From DATARR01 sp044868005 (lineage in GTDB: Bacteria; Acidobacteriota; Thermoanaerobaculia; Multivoradales; UBA5704), in contig JBIOVX010000013.1 of NCBI GenBank assembly GCA_044868005.1, forward strand, positions 1 through 64,000: a stretch of 64,000 nucleotides of DNA. Direction: 5' to 3'. Under the pieces are notes generated by a model, which saw nothing but the letters and a program-made list of their open reading frames with translations, did not search any database and was not told where the DNA came from. Made by a program: the position numbers and the translations under genes. Positions 1 through 9,407 of the stretch are shown piece by piece; within the stretch, counting starts at the first letter, position 1; every line of letters starts with the position of its first letter.

Positions 1-1
1 C

Positions 2-1201
2 AAGTGGGAGCCGGTCGGCGCCGACCCGGCACCGCTTGCGGGCGAGGAGCGGCTGACTCTCTTCTCGCTGCCGTACCGCGACGCCGCGGGCCAGCCGCGC
101 CGCCTCCACGCCGCCCTCCTGCCGGTCGCCGGCCGCGAGCTCTACGAGGGCGCCTCCCCCGGCCCCGCCGCTCTGGAGCTGCCGCCGACGACCGGCGACG
201 ACCTCGCGCCGCTCGCCGACCCGCGCAAGGCGGCCTGGGCCTCGGGGCCGTTCATCGCGCTCCGCGACCTCGCCGACGGGACGCCGCCCGCCGACCTGAC
301 CGACCCGATCGCGCGCGACCTGCTGCGCTTCGCGCTGCTCGACCTCGCCGATCTCATCAAGGCCGAGCTGCCGCAGGTCTGGGCCGCGCTGGTCGCCGGC
401 TCGAGCGCCGGGCTCGCGGGCGCCCAGGCCCAGGTCTACGCGCTGCTCGACGCGGCCTTTCCCTGGGGTGACCGCTGGCGGCTCGCGGTGGTGCGCGCCG
501 ATGCCCGGCGCCAGGCGCTCCTCGCCGGCACCGACACCGTGTCGGGGACACCGGTCGTCCCGGGCTCGGCCCTCCTGACCCAGATCCGCCCCGCCGCCGC
601 CGGTCTCATCGGGGCGGGCTTCCAGAGCGTCCTCTACGCGGCGCTCGACAGCGAGACCGAGCCCAATCCCGACGTGCCTTCGCCCGCCGCCGCGGCCCCG
701 CTCGCCGCGGCGAAGGCGGCCAGCGCCGCCGCGTCGTCGGGCGAGCTCGACGGCGCCTTCTACCGCGCCCGCTGCGTCTACGAGCGCCCGCGCTGCGCCC
801 AATTCTCGCCGCCGGTCGTCTCGGCGCCGTCGCGGCCCTTCCGGCTCGCCGCCTTCTTCGACCCCGACGCGCCGGCGCGTCCGCTCACCATCCGGCTGCC
901 GCTCGACACCAGCATCAAGGGCCTCAAGCGCTTCCCCAAGGGCGTCTCGATGCTGCTCTCGAACAAGCTGCGCCAGCAGGTCGAGCGGGTGCAGGGGGCG
1001 AAGCTGGAGGACATCGACAACGGCGACATTCCGGGCCCCGAGCCGAGCTGGAGCCTGGGGATGATCTGCTCCTTCTCGATCCCGATCATCACCCTCTGCG
1101 CCTTCATCGTGCTGATGATCTTCATCATCCTGCTCAACATCGTTTTCTGGTGGCTGCCGTTCCTGAAGATCTGCCTGCCCATCCCCGTGAGGTCCGAGTG
1201 A
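2..1201 (+). CDS. Conserved eCIS-associated protein, 5' end outside window
   Basis: The reading frame is open from the left edge to a TGA at 1199-1201, so the N-terminus is missing. The visible part is about 399 residues, Ala/Pro-rich in the middle. A better conserved C-terminal third contains YRARCVYERPRC and FRLAAFFDPDAPARP, and a strongly hydrophobic stretch (about the last 50 residues) could be one or two membrane segments. From memory, proteins ending in a similar hydrophobic segment lie beside gp25 in other eCIS clusters; this is family knowledge, not a search result. The stop overlaps the next start (TGATG), which suggests translational coupling to the baseplate genes. No biochemical role is assigned. 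A structural part or membrane anchor of the injection system is the natural inference. Confidence 0.7.
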   Translation, partial: KWEPVGADPAPLAGEERLTLFSLPYRDAAGQPRRLHAALLPVAGRELYEGASPGPAALELPPTTGDDLAPLADPRKAAWASGPFIALRDLADGTPPADLTDPIARDLLRFALLDLADLIKAELPQVWAALVAGSSAGLAGAQAQVYALLDAAFPWGDRWRLAVVRADARRQALLAGTDTVSGTPVVPGSALLTQIRPAAAGLIGAGFQSVLYAALDSETEPNPDVPSPAAAAPLAAAKAASAAASSGELDGAFYRARCVYERPRCAQFSPPVVSAPSRPFRLAAFFDPDAPARPLTIRLPLDTSIKGLKRFPKGVSMLLSNKLRQQVERVQGAKLEDIDNGDIPGPEPSWSLGMICSFSIPIITLCAFIVLMIFIILLNIVFWWLPFLKICLPIPVRSE

Positions 1202-1614
1202 TGGCGACGAACGGCACCGTGCAGACGGAGGCGGCGCTGCTCGGGCGCGGCATCTCGTTCCCGCCGCGCATCGGTCCGGACGGCCGCATCGCGCTCTCGG
1301 AAGGCGCCGACAACGTGCGCGAGTCGATCCGCGTCATCCTTTCGACCGAGCGCCGCGAGCGGCTGATGCTGCCGCAGTTCGGCGGCGGCCTCCAGCCGTA
1401 CCTCTTCCAGCCCAACATCGCCTCCACGCACACCCTGATCGAGGACCGCATCCGTCAGGCCCTCGGCCGCTGGGAGCCGCGCATCAACGTCGAGTCGGTG
1501 CGGGTTGCGGCCTCGGCCGAGGAGCCGCGCGAGGCGATCGCCACCATTCACTACCGTCTGACGGCCACCGGCGTCACCGGCCGTCTCGACCTTACCCTGC
1601 GGCTGACGGCCTGA
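1201..1614 (+). CDS. gp25-like baseplate wedge protein of an eCIS
   Basis: A 137-residue protein of the GPW/gp25 family, the small wedge component at the baseplate of contractile tails and related injection systems. Family hallmarks visible are an early FPPRIGPDGRIALSEG, the central region around STERRERLMLPQFGGGL (arginine-rich stretch followed by the conserved FG), and an IxxALxRWEPRI segment near the C-terminus. The length is normal for the family. An upstream in-frame ATG at 1150 exists, but the start at 1201 overlaps the previous stop and begins where family similarity begins. It is followed 11 bp later by the J-like gene, the order expected for eCIS and phage baseplates. Confidence 0.9.
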   Translation: MATNGTVQTEAALLGRGISFPPRIGPDGRIALSEGADNVRESIRVILSTERRERLMLPQFGGGLQPYLFQPNIASTHTLIEDRIRQALGRWEPRINVESVRVAASAEEPREAIATIHYRLTATGVTGRLDLTLRLTA

Positions 1615-1625
1615 GGAGACCGGCG

Positions 1626-3869
1626 ATGCCCCTGACCGTTCCCCGCCTCGCCCTGCCGGTCCACCGCGAGCTGGTGCGCGAGGCGCTGGCGCGGGTCCCC
1701 TCCCACACGCCGGAGTGGACCAACCTCAACGACAGCGATCCCGGAGTGACGCTGGTGCAGCTCTTCGCCTTCATCGCCGAGGCGATCGGCTACCGGGCGG
1801 ACCTGATTCCCGAGCGCAACCGCCTGAAGTTCCTCCAGCTCCTCGGCGTCCCGCTGCGGCCGGCGGCGGCGGCGCGCGGGCTGGTGGCGTTCCGCAACGA
1901 GCGCGGACCGCTCGCCGCCACCAACCTCGAGCCCGAGCTGGAGGTGCTCGCCGGGCGCGTCCCCTTCCGCACCAGGAACGCGCTGACCGTGCTGCCCATC
2001 GAAGGACGGCTCTATTACAAGGCGGCCCTCGATTCCACGCGCCGCACCGCCGCGGAGGCGCTCTACCGGCGGCTCTATCGCGACCTCGAGGCGGGCGGGC
2101 AGAGCCTCGACTTCTACGAGACCCGGGCCTTCGATCCGCCGGTCTCCGGAGTGACCCTGCCGTCGCTCCACCTGGCTCCGGAAACGCGGACGCCCGCCCA
2201 GCAATTGGCCTTGCCGGTCGAGCGCAGGGGCGACACGGTGGACGGCGCCCTGTGGCTCGCCCTCCTCGCCCGCTCTCCCGGCGAGCGCGAGCAGGTGCGC
2301 CCGGTGCTCGCCAACCGCGTCCTGACGCTCGCGGTCCTCCCCGACCTCGCGGCGACGAGCCGCGCCGTGCCGCCGGAGGGGAGCACCAGCCGCCTGGGCG
2401 GCGCAGGCCTCCTCTTCCACCTGCCGCGGCCGGCCGCCGGCGGCGCGCGCTACGAGCGCCTCGAAGCGCGCGCCAGCGCCGACCTGACGACCCTGCCGGG
2501 GACGGTCGAGCTGCGCCTCTCCGACGCCGCCGGCCTCACCTGGAACGAGGACCTGGACCCGCTGGAGCCGGGCGTCGGCGATCTGCCGCCGTCGCTCGCC
2601 GACACCGAGGACGGCGCGCGGCTCGTCACCTGGATCCGCATCCGCCCCGCCGCCGCCGGCTCGGTGCGCCTCTCCGGCGTCTGGATCAACGGCGCCGAGG
2701 TGCTGCAGCGCGCCTGGGTGCCGGCCGAGACGCTGCCGCCCGGCACCGGCGAGCCCGACCAGCGCGCCGTGCTGGCCAACCGCCCGGTGCTGCCGGAGAC
2801 GCTCCGCCTGGCGGTCAACGGCGAGCTGTGGGAGAGGGTCGACGATCTCGCGGTCGCCGGTCCCGAGGTGCCACCGCCGGCGGTGGCCGGGACCTCGGCG
2901 CCGGCGTCCGGCGCAGCCACCGAGACGCGGCCGACCAAGGTCTACACTCTCGACCCCGAAGCGGGCGAGATCCGCTTCGGCCCTCCCGGCACGCGGCCGC
3001 CGCTGGGAGCGGTGATCGCCGCCTCCTACGCCTACGGCGGCGGGCGCGAGGGCGTGGTGGGGATCGGCGCCATCGAGAAGGCGCCGGCGCTGCCGGCCGG
3101 GCTCAAGGTGACCAACCCCGCTCCCACCTGGGGAGGCGACGAGCCGGAGTCGGTGGCCGACGCCGAGCACCGCGTGCCGCGCTTCGTGCGGCACCGCGAC
3201 CGCCTGGTGGCGGCCGACGACTTCCACGACATCGCCTGGGAGACGCCGGGCGTCGATCTCGGGCGGGTCGAGGTGCTGCCGCTGGTCCACCCCGGCGTGC
3301 TCGGAGTGCCGGCCGACGGCGTCGTCACCCTGCTGCTCATCCCGCTCTTCGACGCCGAGCACCCGCAGAATCCCGAGCCCGACCGGCTCTTCCTGGAGGC
3401 GGTCTGCCGCCACCTCGAGCCGCGGCGCCTGGTGACCACGGAGCTCCACCTGGTCGGCCCGGAATACCAGGACCTCTGGGTCTCGGTGGGGGTCGAGGTG
3501 GTGCCCGGCGTCGAGCAGGGGCCGGTGCTCGACCGCGTCGAGGTCGAGGTCCGCCGTTTCCTCTCGCCGCTCGCCGGCGGCTTCGCCGGCCGCGGCTGGC
3601 CGCTGGAGAAGGCGGTCGAGGCGGGCGAGCTGACCGCCGCCGCCACCCGTGCTTCCGGCGTGGCGCAGGTCACCGGCCTGCTGCTCGCCAACGCCGAGGG
3701 CGGCCAGGTGACGACGCTGCCGATGACCGGGCTGCAGCTCCCGCGCCTCGCCGGCATCGCGGTCACCGCCGGCGATCCGGTGCCGCTCGCCGAGCTGCGG
3801 GGAGAGCCCCAGCCCGATCCGGGAGCGCCGCGCCGCCTGCCCGTTCCCGTGGTGCCGGAGGAGTGCTGA
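1626..3869 (+). CDS. Baseplate J-like protein (Afp11/gp6-like) of an eCIS
   Basis: A 747-residue large baseplate wedge subunit. The N-terminus (WTNLNDSDPGVTLVQLFAF, then ADLIPERNRLKFLQLLGV) matches the start typical of putative baseplate assembly proteins in eCIS clusters. The C-terminal half (about residues 480-700) has the J-like core with AEHRVPRFVRHRDRLVAADD and a late LWVSVGVEVVPG strand segment. In contractile machines this protein forms the wedge ring around the spike with gp25. It is preceded by a GGAGA ribosome site, and its stop overlaps the next start (TGATG). The length fits eCIS J-like proteins. Assignment rests on motif recognition plus flanking gp25 and gpI genes. Confidence 0.88.
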   Translation: MPLTVPRLALPVHRELVREALARVPSHTPEWTNLNDSDPGVTLVQLFAFIAEAIGYRADLIPERNRLKFLQLLGVPLRPAAAARGLVAFRNERGPLAATNLEPELEVLAGRVPFRTRNALTVLPIEGRLYYKAALDSTRRTAAEALYRRLYRDLEAGGQSLDFYETRAFDPPVSGVTLPSLHLAPETRTPAQQLALPVERRGDTVDGALWLALLARSPGEREQVRPVLANRVLTLAVLPDLAATSRAVPPEGSTSRLGGAGLLFHLPRPAAGGARYERLEARASADLTTLPGTVELRLSDAAGLTWNEDLDPLEPGVGDLPPSLADTEDGARLVTWIRIRPAAAGSVRLSGVWINGAEVLQRAWVPAETLPPGTGEPDQRAVLANRPVLPETLRLAVNGELWERVDDLAVAGPEVPPPAVAGTSAPASGAATETRPTKVYTLDPEAGEIRFGPPGTRPPLGAVIAASYAYGGGREGVVGIGAIEKAPALPAGLKVTNPAPTWGGDEPESVADAEHRVPRFVRHRDRLVAADDFHDIAWETPGVDLGRVEVLPLVHPGVLGVPADGVVTLLLIPLFDAEHPQNPEPDRLFLEAVCRHLEPRRLVTTELHLVGPEYQDLWVSVGVEVVPGVEQGPVLDRVEVEVRRFLSPLAGGFAGRGWPLEKAVEAGELTAAATRASGVAQVTGLLLANAEGGQVTTLPMTGLQLPRLAGIAVTAGDPVPLAELRGEPQPDPGAPRRLPVPVVPEEC

Positions 3870-6823
3870 TGGACGTCAACGGCACCCGCTACCACCTGCT
3901 TGACGGGCCGCGCGACTGGCAGCCGGCCCTGGCAGAGGCCGAGCGGCTGCACTGGGACGCGCGCCGGCGCGCCGTGACGCTCCTCCCCGAGCTGTTCCTC
4001 TTTCCGCGGCGGGGGAGCGAAGCGGTCTTCGCGCCGGAGGACCGCCGCGGCGCCGCCTGCGACCGCTTCGGCCACGTCTACTGGATCGGCGCCGGACGCG
4101 ACGAGATCCTCTACCGGCCGGCGGGCTCCGCCACCGCCGCCACCTTCTGGCGGACGGCGGAACTGGGGGGCGATCCCACCGCGCGCTGCCATCCCGTCTC
4201 CGGCTGCCGGCCGCCCGCCCCGGACCGCCCGCGCTGCGGCGAGTTCGGGCCCCTGCCGCCGGCCACGGCCGCGGAGCCGCCGCCCGTCCTCTCCGGCCTC
4301 GCCGTGACCGACCGCCACTTCCTGGTCGCCGGCACCCTCGGCCTCGGCGGCCTCTTCGTCTTCGACCTCCACGGCGGCGGCGCGCCGCTCTGGCTGCGCT
4401 GGCCGGCGGCCGTGCCTTTCGCGCCCTTCGATCTCGCGCCGCTCCCCGGCGGCGGTCTCTGGGTGCTCGACCGCCCGGCGCCGGGCGCGGCGCGCCTCTG
4501 GCGGCTCGACCGCGACCTGCGCGTGGTGCGAGCGGGTGGCGAGATGCCGTTGCCGGCGCCGGCAACGCCGACCTTCCGCCCCGACCCGCCGGCGCCCGGC
4601 GGGGACGCCTGCGCGCCGCCCCCGGAGAGCTTCCCGGCCGGCCTGTCGCTGGCCCTCGCCTCGCCACCGCTCGGCGGCGACGTGGTGGCGGTCGCGGCTC
4701 TCCCCGATTCGACGGCCCTGCTGCTGGAGATCGACGCCGCGGCCGGCGACACCCGCCTCCTGCGCTGGAGCCTCGAAGGCCCGCTGGGCGGCCCGGTGTC
4801 GCTCACGGCGGCGCTCGCGGAGCTGGTGGAGGGGCCGGTCGCGCTGACCGGCCACGACCTGGTCTTCAGCTCCACCCCGGCTCCGGCGCCGGGCGAGATC
4901 GACGGCACCGTCTACGTGGCCGCGGCCGAGGGCAACCAGAGCTTCGCCTTCGCCCTCACCACCGGCAGCGTGGGCACGCCGGAGGCCGCGGCGCTCGAGG
5001 TCAGCGCCCTCGCCGCCTACCTGCCGATGCGCCGCTTCAGCGGCAAGGCGCTCATCGCGGGCCCTCCCGGCGATCCGGACGCCGCCTTCTACGACTTCGA
5101 CGAGCACTGGCTGCCGCTCGCCGAGGTGCCGCGCCCGCGCTTCGCCCTCTCCGGCCGGCTGGAGGGCCTGGGCTTCCACGGCCAGCCGTTCGACGGCAAG
5201 GAGCCGGGATGCGTCTGGCACCGCCTGTTCCTCGACGGCTGCGTCCCGCCGGGCGACGAGGTAGTGGTGGAGAGCCGCGCGGCCGACCGTGCGGCCGACC
5301 TGGCGCACGCGCCGTGGCGGCGCGAGCCGGCGCTCCACCTGCGCGCCATCGGACCCGAGCGCCCCTTCGCCACCGCCGGCCGCGGCGCCGCCGGCGCGCC
5401 GGCCGGCGACGGCACCTGGGAGCTGCTCTTCCAGGGCGCCGTCGGCCGTTACCTCGAGCTGCGCCTGACGCTGCGCGGCAGCGGCCGCAGCAGCCCGAAG
5501 CTCCATGCCTTGCGCGTCCACTACCCGCGCTTCTCCTACCTCGACCGCTACCTGCCGGCGGTCTACCGCGAGGAGCCGGTCTCGGCGTCGTTCCTCGACC
5601 GCTACCTCGCCAACTTCGAGGGGTTCTTCACCGATCTCGAAGGGCGCGTCGCGGCGGCCGAGAACTTCTTCGACACCCGCACCGCTCCCGCCGAGGCGCT
5701 CGACTGGCTCGCCGCCTGGCTGGGCGCCGCTCTCGACGAGGAGTGGGACGAGGCGCGCCGCCGCCTGTTCATCGCCCATGCCGTGGCGCTCTACCGCCGG
5801 CGCGGCACGCCGCGCGGGCTCCTCCAGGCGATCCACCTGGCGATCGACCCTTGCCCGGACGAGGACTTGTTCGCCGAGGACGACGAGGCGGGGGGCGACG
5901 GCCGAGGGTTCGGCGTGCGCCTGGTCGAGGCCTACCGTGCCCGCCGGCTGCCGCCGCCCGTGGTGGGAGACCTGCGGGCGCCGATCGGCCCGTCGCAGAT
6001 CCTGGCCGGCGGCCCCTGGCAGCCCGCCCACGGCGGCGCCCTCCTGCACCGCCGCTACGCCGACTTCCTGCGCCGCCGCTACGGCGCGGGCGGGCGGGGC
6101 GAGGATCCGGCGCGCGAGGCCGCCGCCCTCGCCGCGCTCAATACGGCCTGGGGGCGGAGCGGCGACCGCGCGCTCGCCAGCTTCGAGGCCGCCGAATTCA
6201 CGCCCTTGCCGCCGGCTGCCGGCGGCGCCGAGGCCGCGGACTGGCGAGCCTTCGCCACCCCCGCCCTCGGCTTCTCGTATCCCGAGCTCGACGCCGGCGC
6301 CGCGGAGGCCTGGCGCACCTACCTGCGCCAGCGCTACCGGCGCATCGACGCCCTGAACCGTGCTTGGGAGCTACCCGCCGACCGCGCCTTCGCCGCGTTC
6401 GACGCCATCGCGCTCCCCGAGCGGCTGCCGCCCGACGGCGCGGCGCTCGCCGACTGGTTCGCCTGGACGACGATCGCCCTGCCGGTGGCGCAGAACGCCC
6501 ATCGCTTCACCGTCCTCGTGCCCGTCGGGGCGGAGCTGCCGCCGGACGCCCGCCGGCGGCGGCTGGAGAAGGTGCGCGCCGTCGTCAAGCGCGAGCGCCC
6601 CGCCCACACGGCCTTCGACGTGCAGCTCTACTGGGCCCTCTTCCGCGTCGGCGCGGCCCGCGTCGGGCTCGACACCGCCGTCGGCGAGGGCTCCCGCTTC
6701 ACCTCCATCGTCCTCGGCGCCGGCTATCTCGGCGAGGGCCTGCTCACCGAGGCGCATCCCTGGAACGTCCGCGACCGCCGCGTCCTCGGCCGCGATCCCG
6801 TCGGCCCGCCGCCGCTCGTCTAG
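3869..6823 (+). CDS. gpI-like phage tail protein (Afp12-like) with N-terminal propeller-like region
   Basis: A 984-residue protein. Residues from about 550 carry the tail-protein domain seen in eCIS baseplates: YLDRYLPAVYRE, a run of FLDRYLANFEGFFTDLE, then LDWLAAWLGAALDEEWDE and RRGTPRGLLQAIHLAI, typical of the P2 gpI/TIGR02242 group. The first 500 residues are Gly/Pro/Leu-rich with repeated strand-like segments and may form a beta-propeller or adhesin; this is inferred. The frame is open far upstream, but the ATG at 3869 overlaps the J-like stop and begins a plausible MDVNGTRYHLLDGP start used in this family. Predicted role: joins the baseplate to fibres. Confidence 0.82.
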   Translation: MDVNGTRYHLLDGPRDWQPALAEAERLHWDARRRAVTLLPELFLFPRRGSEAVFAPEDRRGAACDRFGHVYWIGAGRDEILYRPAGSATAATFWRTAELGGDPTARCHPVSGCRPPAPDRPRCGEFGPLPPATAAEPPPVLSGLAVTDRHFLVAGTLGLGGLFVFDLHGGGAPLWLRWPAAVPFAPFDLAPLPGGGLWVLDRPAPGAARLWRLDRDLRVVRAGGEMPLPAPATPTFRPDPPAPGGDACAPPPESFPAGLSLALASPPLGGDVVAVAALPDSTALLLEIDAAAGDTRLLRWSLEGPLGGPVSLTAALAELVEGPVALTGHDLVFSSTPAPAPGEIDGTVYVAAAEGNQSFAFALTTGSVGTPEAAALEVSALAAYLPMRRFSGKALIAGPPGDPDAAFYDFDEHWLPLAEVPRPRFALSGRLEGLGFHGQPFDGKEPGCVWHRLFLDGCVPPGDEVVVESRAADRAADLAHAPWRREPALHLRAIGPERPFATAGRGAAGAPAGDGTWELLFQGAVGRYLELRLTLRGSGRSSPKLHALRVHYPRFSYLDRYLPAVYREEPVSASFLDRYLANFEGFFTDLEGRVAAAENFFDTRTAPAEALDWLAAWLGAALDEEWDEARRRLFIAHAVALYRRRGTPRGLLQAIHLAIDPCPDEDLFAEDDEAGGDGRGFGVRLVEAYRARRLPPPVVGDLRAPIGPSQILAGGPWQPAHGGALLHRRYADFLRRRYGAGGRGEDPAREAAALAALNTAWGRSGDRALASFEAAEFTPLPPAAGGAEAADWRAFATPALGFSYPELDAGAAEAWRTYLRQRYRRIDALNRAWELPADRAFAAFDAIALPERLPPDGAALADWFAWTTIALPVAQNAHRFTVLVPVGAELPPDARRRRLEKVRAVVKRERPAHTAFDVQLYWALFRVGAARVGLDTAVGEGSRFTSIVLGAGYLGEGLLTEAHPWNVRDRRVLGRDPVGPPPLV

Positions 6824-6835
6824 GAGAGCCCGATC

Positions 6836-9394
6836 ATGTCCACGTGCCAGTGCCACCAATGCGATTTCAGGACCGCCGCTGCGGACACCGCCGCCCGCGA
6901 TCCCCACAAGCGGGTGCGCTACTCGACCGGGCTGGTGCTCGGGGTGGACGAGTTCAACCAGGAACAGCTCTATCTCATGGAGCGCGACCGCCTCCACCAG
7001 CGCGGGCTCCACGGCTACGGCACCGTGCTCGGCCTCGGCGTGGCGGTGCGCGACGGAGCCGACGGCCGCCCCGAGGTGGTGGTGGCCCCGGGCCTCGCGG
7101 TGACGCCGCGCGGCGAGTCGGTGTGCGTGGGGCGCGCCCAGTGCGCCCGCCTCGACGACTGGCTGGCCGCCCACGCCGGCGACCTGCCGGGGACGGGCTC
7201 GCCCCCCGGCTCGCCGCCGCTGGGCTCGCCCGCCGGTCCGCTGTCGCTCTGGCTCGTGCTCTGCGCGCGGGACTGCGAGACCGATCCGGTGCCGGTCCTC
7301 GGCGATCCCTGCCGCACGCCCGAAGACCTGACGGTGCCCTCGCGCATCGCGGATGACTTCTGCCTCGAATTCCGGCTGGCGCCGCCGGCGCAGCAGGAAG
7401 AGGAGGGCGTGCGGCTTCTCGGCGAGCTGCTCCGCGCCGTGGTGGTGAGCGACGTTCCGGGGCCGGCCGGCCACCTCACGCCGGAGGATCTGGCGGAGCG
7501 GGTGCGGCGCATCACCCCCGCGGGCTCGCCGCCCGCCCTGCCGGACCTCGCCGACCTCCTGGGCCCAAGCCCGGGTTCGCCCCCGGCGTCGCCGGCGGCC
7601 GGTCCCGCGCTCGCCGACCTGACGCTCCATCCGGCCGATGCCGGCGCCGCCCTCGCCGCCGCCTGGCGAGCCTGGATCACCGAGGTGCGCCCGCAGCTCG
7701 CCGGCGGCCAGGCGGGATGCGCCGACGGCGGCGAGCCCTGCGTGCTGCTGGCGCGGCTCGACTTCGCGGTCGCCGGCTCGCAGGTGGACGGCCCGGTGAC
7801 GGTGAACGAAGACGAACGCCCGTGGCTGCTCCATACCCGGGTCTTCCAGGAGTGGCTGCCGGCGATCTGGGCGGCCGCGGCGCTGCCGGCGGCAGGCTCG
7901 CCGTCGCCCGGCCCGGGGCCGGGTCCCGGCTCGCCGCCGGTCTTCTCCCTCGTCCACGCCGACCTCCTCGGCCTCGGCGCCGACGACCACCCGCAGTACC
8001 TGCTCGTCGACCCGGTCACGCGCGCCCTGCTCGCCAACCTCAATGCCGCCGGCTTCCGCATCACCGGGTTGCCGCCGGCCGCCGCCAACGGCGAGGCGGT
8101 CATCTTCCAGCAGGCGGTGAAGGTGGGCGATACCGCCGGCGGCGACCTCACCGGCACCTATCCCAACCCGCAGGTGGACGGCCTGCAGGGCAACCCGGTG
8201 GCGCCGGGCGTGCCGGCCAACAACGGCATGGTGCTCACTTGGAACAACGGGCAGTGGGCGGCGGCGCAGGTCCCGGCGGGCGGCCCCCTCGTCCACGCCA
8301 ACCTCCTCAGCCTGACCGCCGACGACCACCCGCAGTACCTGCTCGTCAACCCGGCGACGCGCGCCCTCGCCGCCAACCTCGCCGCCGGCGGCTTCCGCAT
8401 CACGGGCCTGCCGGCGGCCGCCGCCAACGGCGAGGCGGTCATCTTCCAGCAGGCGGTGAAGGGGGGCGACACGGCGGGCGGCGACCTCACCGGCACCTAC
8501 CCCAACCCGCAGGTGGACGGCCTCCGCGGCAACCCGGTGGCGGCGGGTGTGCCGGCCTTCGCCGGCATGGTGCTCACCTGGAGCGGCACGCAGTGGGCGG
8601 CAGCCCAGATCCCGGCGCCCCCGCCGCCGCCCCCGCCTCCGCCGCCCGACCTGCTGGACACCAACCTGGTGCGGATCGTCGCCCTGTCGTGGGAGCACGG
8701 CACCACCAACCGCCTGGAGCTCATCCACGACGGTAACCGCGCCCTCGGCCTGGCCCTGGCCTTCGGGAGCCGCGGTCTCGGGCTCGGTCTCCTGGTGCAA
8801 AGGAAAACCCTCGACGACCGCACCATACGCCTCTGGGTGCGGCAGCCCGAGCCCGCGACCTCCTTCTTCCGCCATCTGGAGGTGCCGATCAACGTGGTCC
8901 CGGCGCAGGTCGCCGCCACCGGTCCAACCGGGCTCATCACCGAAACCAAGTCGCTGGGCGACGCGGAGGTGCCGGCGGTGGTCCTGCTGCTCGACCCCGC
9001 CATCGCGGATCAGCTCATCGAGCAAGGCGCGCTGCTCACCGTCGAGGTGCGGGGCGAGTTCATCCTCGACGGTGAGGGCCGTGCCATCGACACCGAGTTC
9101 GCGCGCGGCGAGCTCCCCACCGGCGACCGCCGCAGTGGCGCCGAGCTCGGCATCCAGGGGGGCCGCTTCGAGAGCTGGTTCACCGCCGGCGACCTCATCC
9201 TGGACGGCATCAACTTGAACCGCGCGAGCGCCGAGGAGCTCACCGCCATCTCCGGCATCGGCCCGACGCTGGCCGGGCGCATCGTCGAGGTCCGCGAACG
9301 CCTCGGCGGCTTCAGGCGGCCCGAGGACCTGCGCGAAGTCTCGGGCCTCCCGGACAGCGTCATCCGCCGCCTGGGCGCCACGCGCGATCGCTGA
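6836..9394 (+). CDS. Fibre-like eCIS protein with tandem repeats and C-terminal helix-hairpin-helix
   Basis: An 852-residue protein of unknown exact role. Residues 1-130 (RVRYSTGLVLGVDEFNQEQ, then RGLHGYGTVLGLGVAV) resemble the N-terminus of the next gene. Residues about 372-595 hold two near-identical 113-residue units, each with HADLLxLxADDHPQYLL, FRITGLP and GDLTGTYPNPQVDGL, wording common in phage tail fibres. A ten-proline linker follows, then a domain of about 180 residues, and residues about 795-850 form a ComEA-like helix-hairpin-helix (NLNRASAEELTAISGIGPTL, then LREVSGLPD). A fibre or adhesin role is inferred from repeats and position. The helix-hairpin-helix, normally a DNA-binding element, is unexpected on a tail component. 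Cys residues cluster at the N-terminus. Confidence 0.7.
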   Translation: MSTCQCHQCDFRTAAADTAARDPHKRVRYSTGLVLGVDEFNQEQLYLMERDRLHQRGLHGYGTVLGLGVAVRDGADGRPEVVVAPGLAVTPRGESVCVGRAQCARLDDWLAAHAGDLPGTGSPPGSPPLGSPAGPLSLWLVLCARDCETDPVPVLGDPCRTPEDLTVPSRIADDFCLEFRLAPPAQQEEEGVRLLGELLRAVVVSDVPGPAGHLTPEDLAERVRRITPAGSPPALPDLADLLGPSPGSPPASPAAGPALADLTLHPADAGAALAAAWRAWITEVRPQLAGGQAGCADGGEPCVLLARLDFAVAGSQVDGPVTVNEDERPWLLHTRVFQEWLPAIWAAAALPAAGSPSPGPGPGPGSPPVFSLVHADLLGLGADDHPQYLLVDPVTRALLANLNAAGFRITGLPPAAANGEAVIFQQAVKVGDTAGGDLTGTYPNPQVDGLQGNPVAPGVPANNGMVLTWNNGQWAAAQVPAGGPLVHANLLSLTADDHPQYLLVNPATRALAANLAAGGFRITGLPAAAANGEAVIFQQAVKGGDTAGGDLTGTYPNPQVDGLRGNPVAAGVPAFAGMVLTWSGTQWAAAQIPAPPPPPPPPPPDLLDTNLVRIVALSWEHGTTNRLELIHDGNRALGLALAFGSRGLGLGLLVQRKTLDDRTIRLWVRQPEPATSFFRHLEVPINVVPAQVAATGPTGLITETKSLGDAEVPAVVLLLDPAIADQLIEQGALLTVEVRGEFILDGEGRAIDTEFARGELPTGDRRSGAELGIQGGRFESWFTAGDLILDGINLNRASAEELTAISGIGPTLAGRIVEVRERLGGFRRPEDLREVSGLPDSVIRRLGATRDR
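7949..8620 (+). repeat. Two tandem 339-nt coding repeats in the fibre gene
   Basis: Units start at 7949 and 8288, each opening with CTCGTCCACGCC, a 339-nt (113-codon) period. Long stretches are nucleotide-identical, for example the part encoding AAANGEAVIFQQAV, so the duplication is recent or kept alike by recombination. In-frame unit gain or loss could change fibre length. Confidence 0.9.
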
Positions 9395-9407
9395 GGGAGA
9401 GACTTCC

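Noticed and set aside
1715..3868. Very long open frame running through the J-like gene into the gpI-like gene
   Set aside because: The part before 3869 is an Arg/Pro-rich shadow of the J-like gene, common in this GC-rich DNA. The true start overlaps the J-like stop.
3032..6049. Minus-strand frame of about 1,000 codons opposite the baseplate genes
   Set aside because: Arg/Gly/Ala-rich composition with no domain, antisense to well-supported genes. Same for the other long antisense frames at 6371-9454, 9360-11627, 48371-51688 and 53509-55488.
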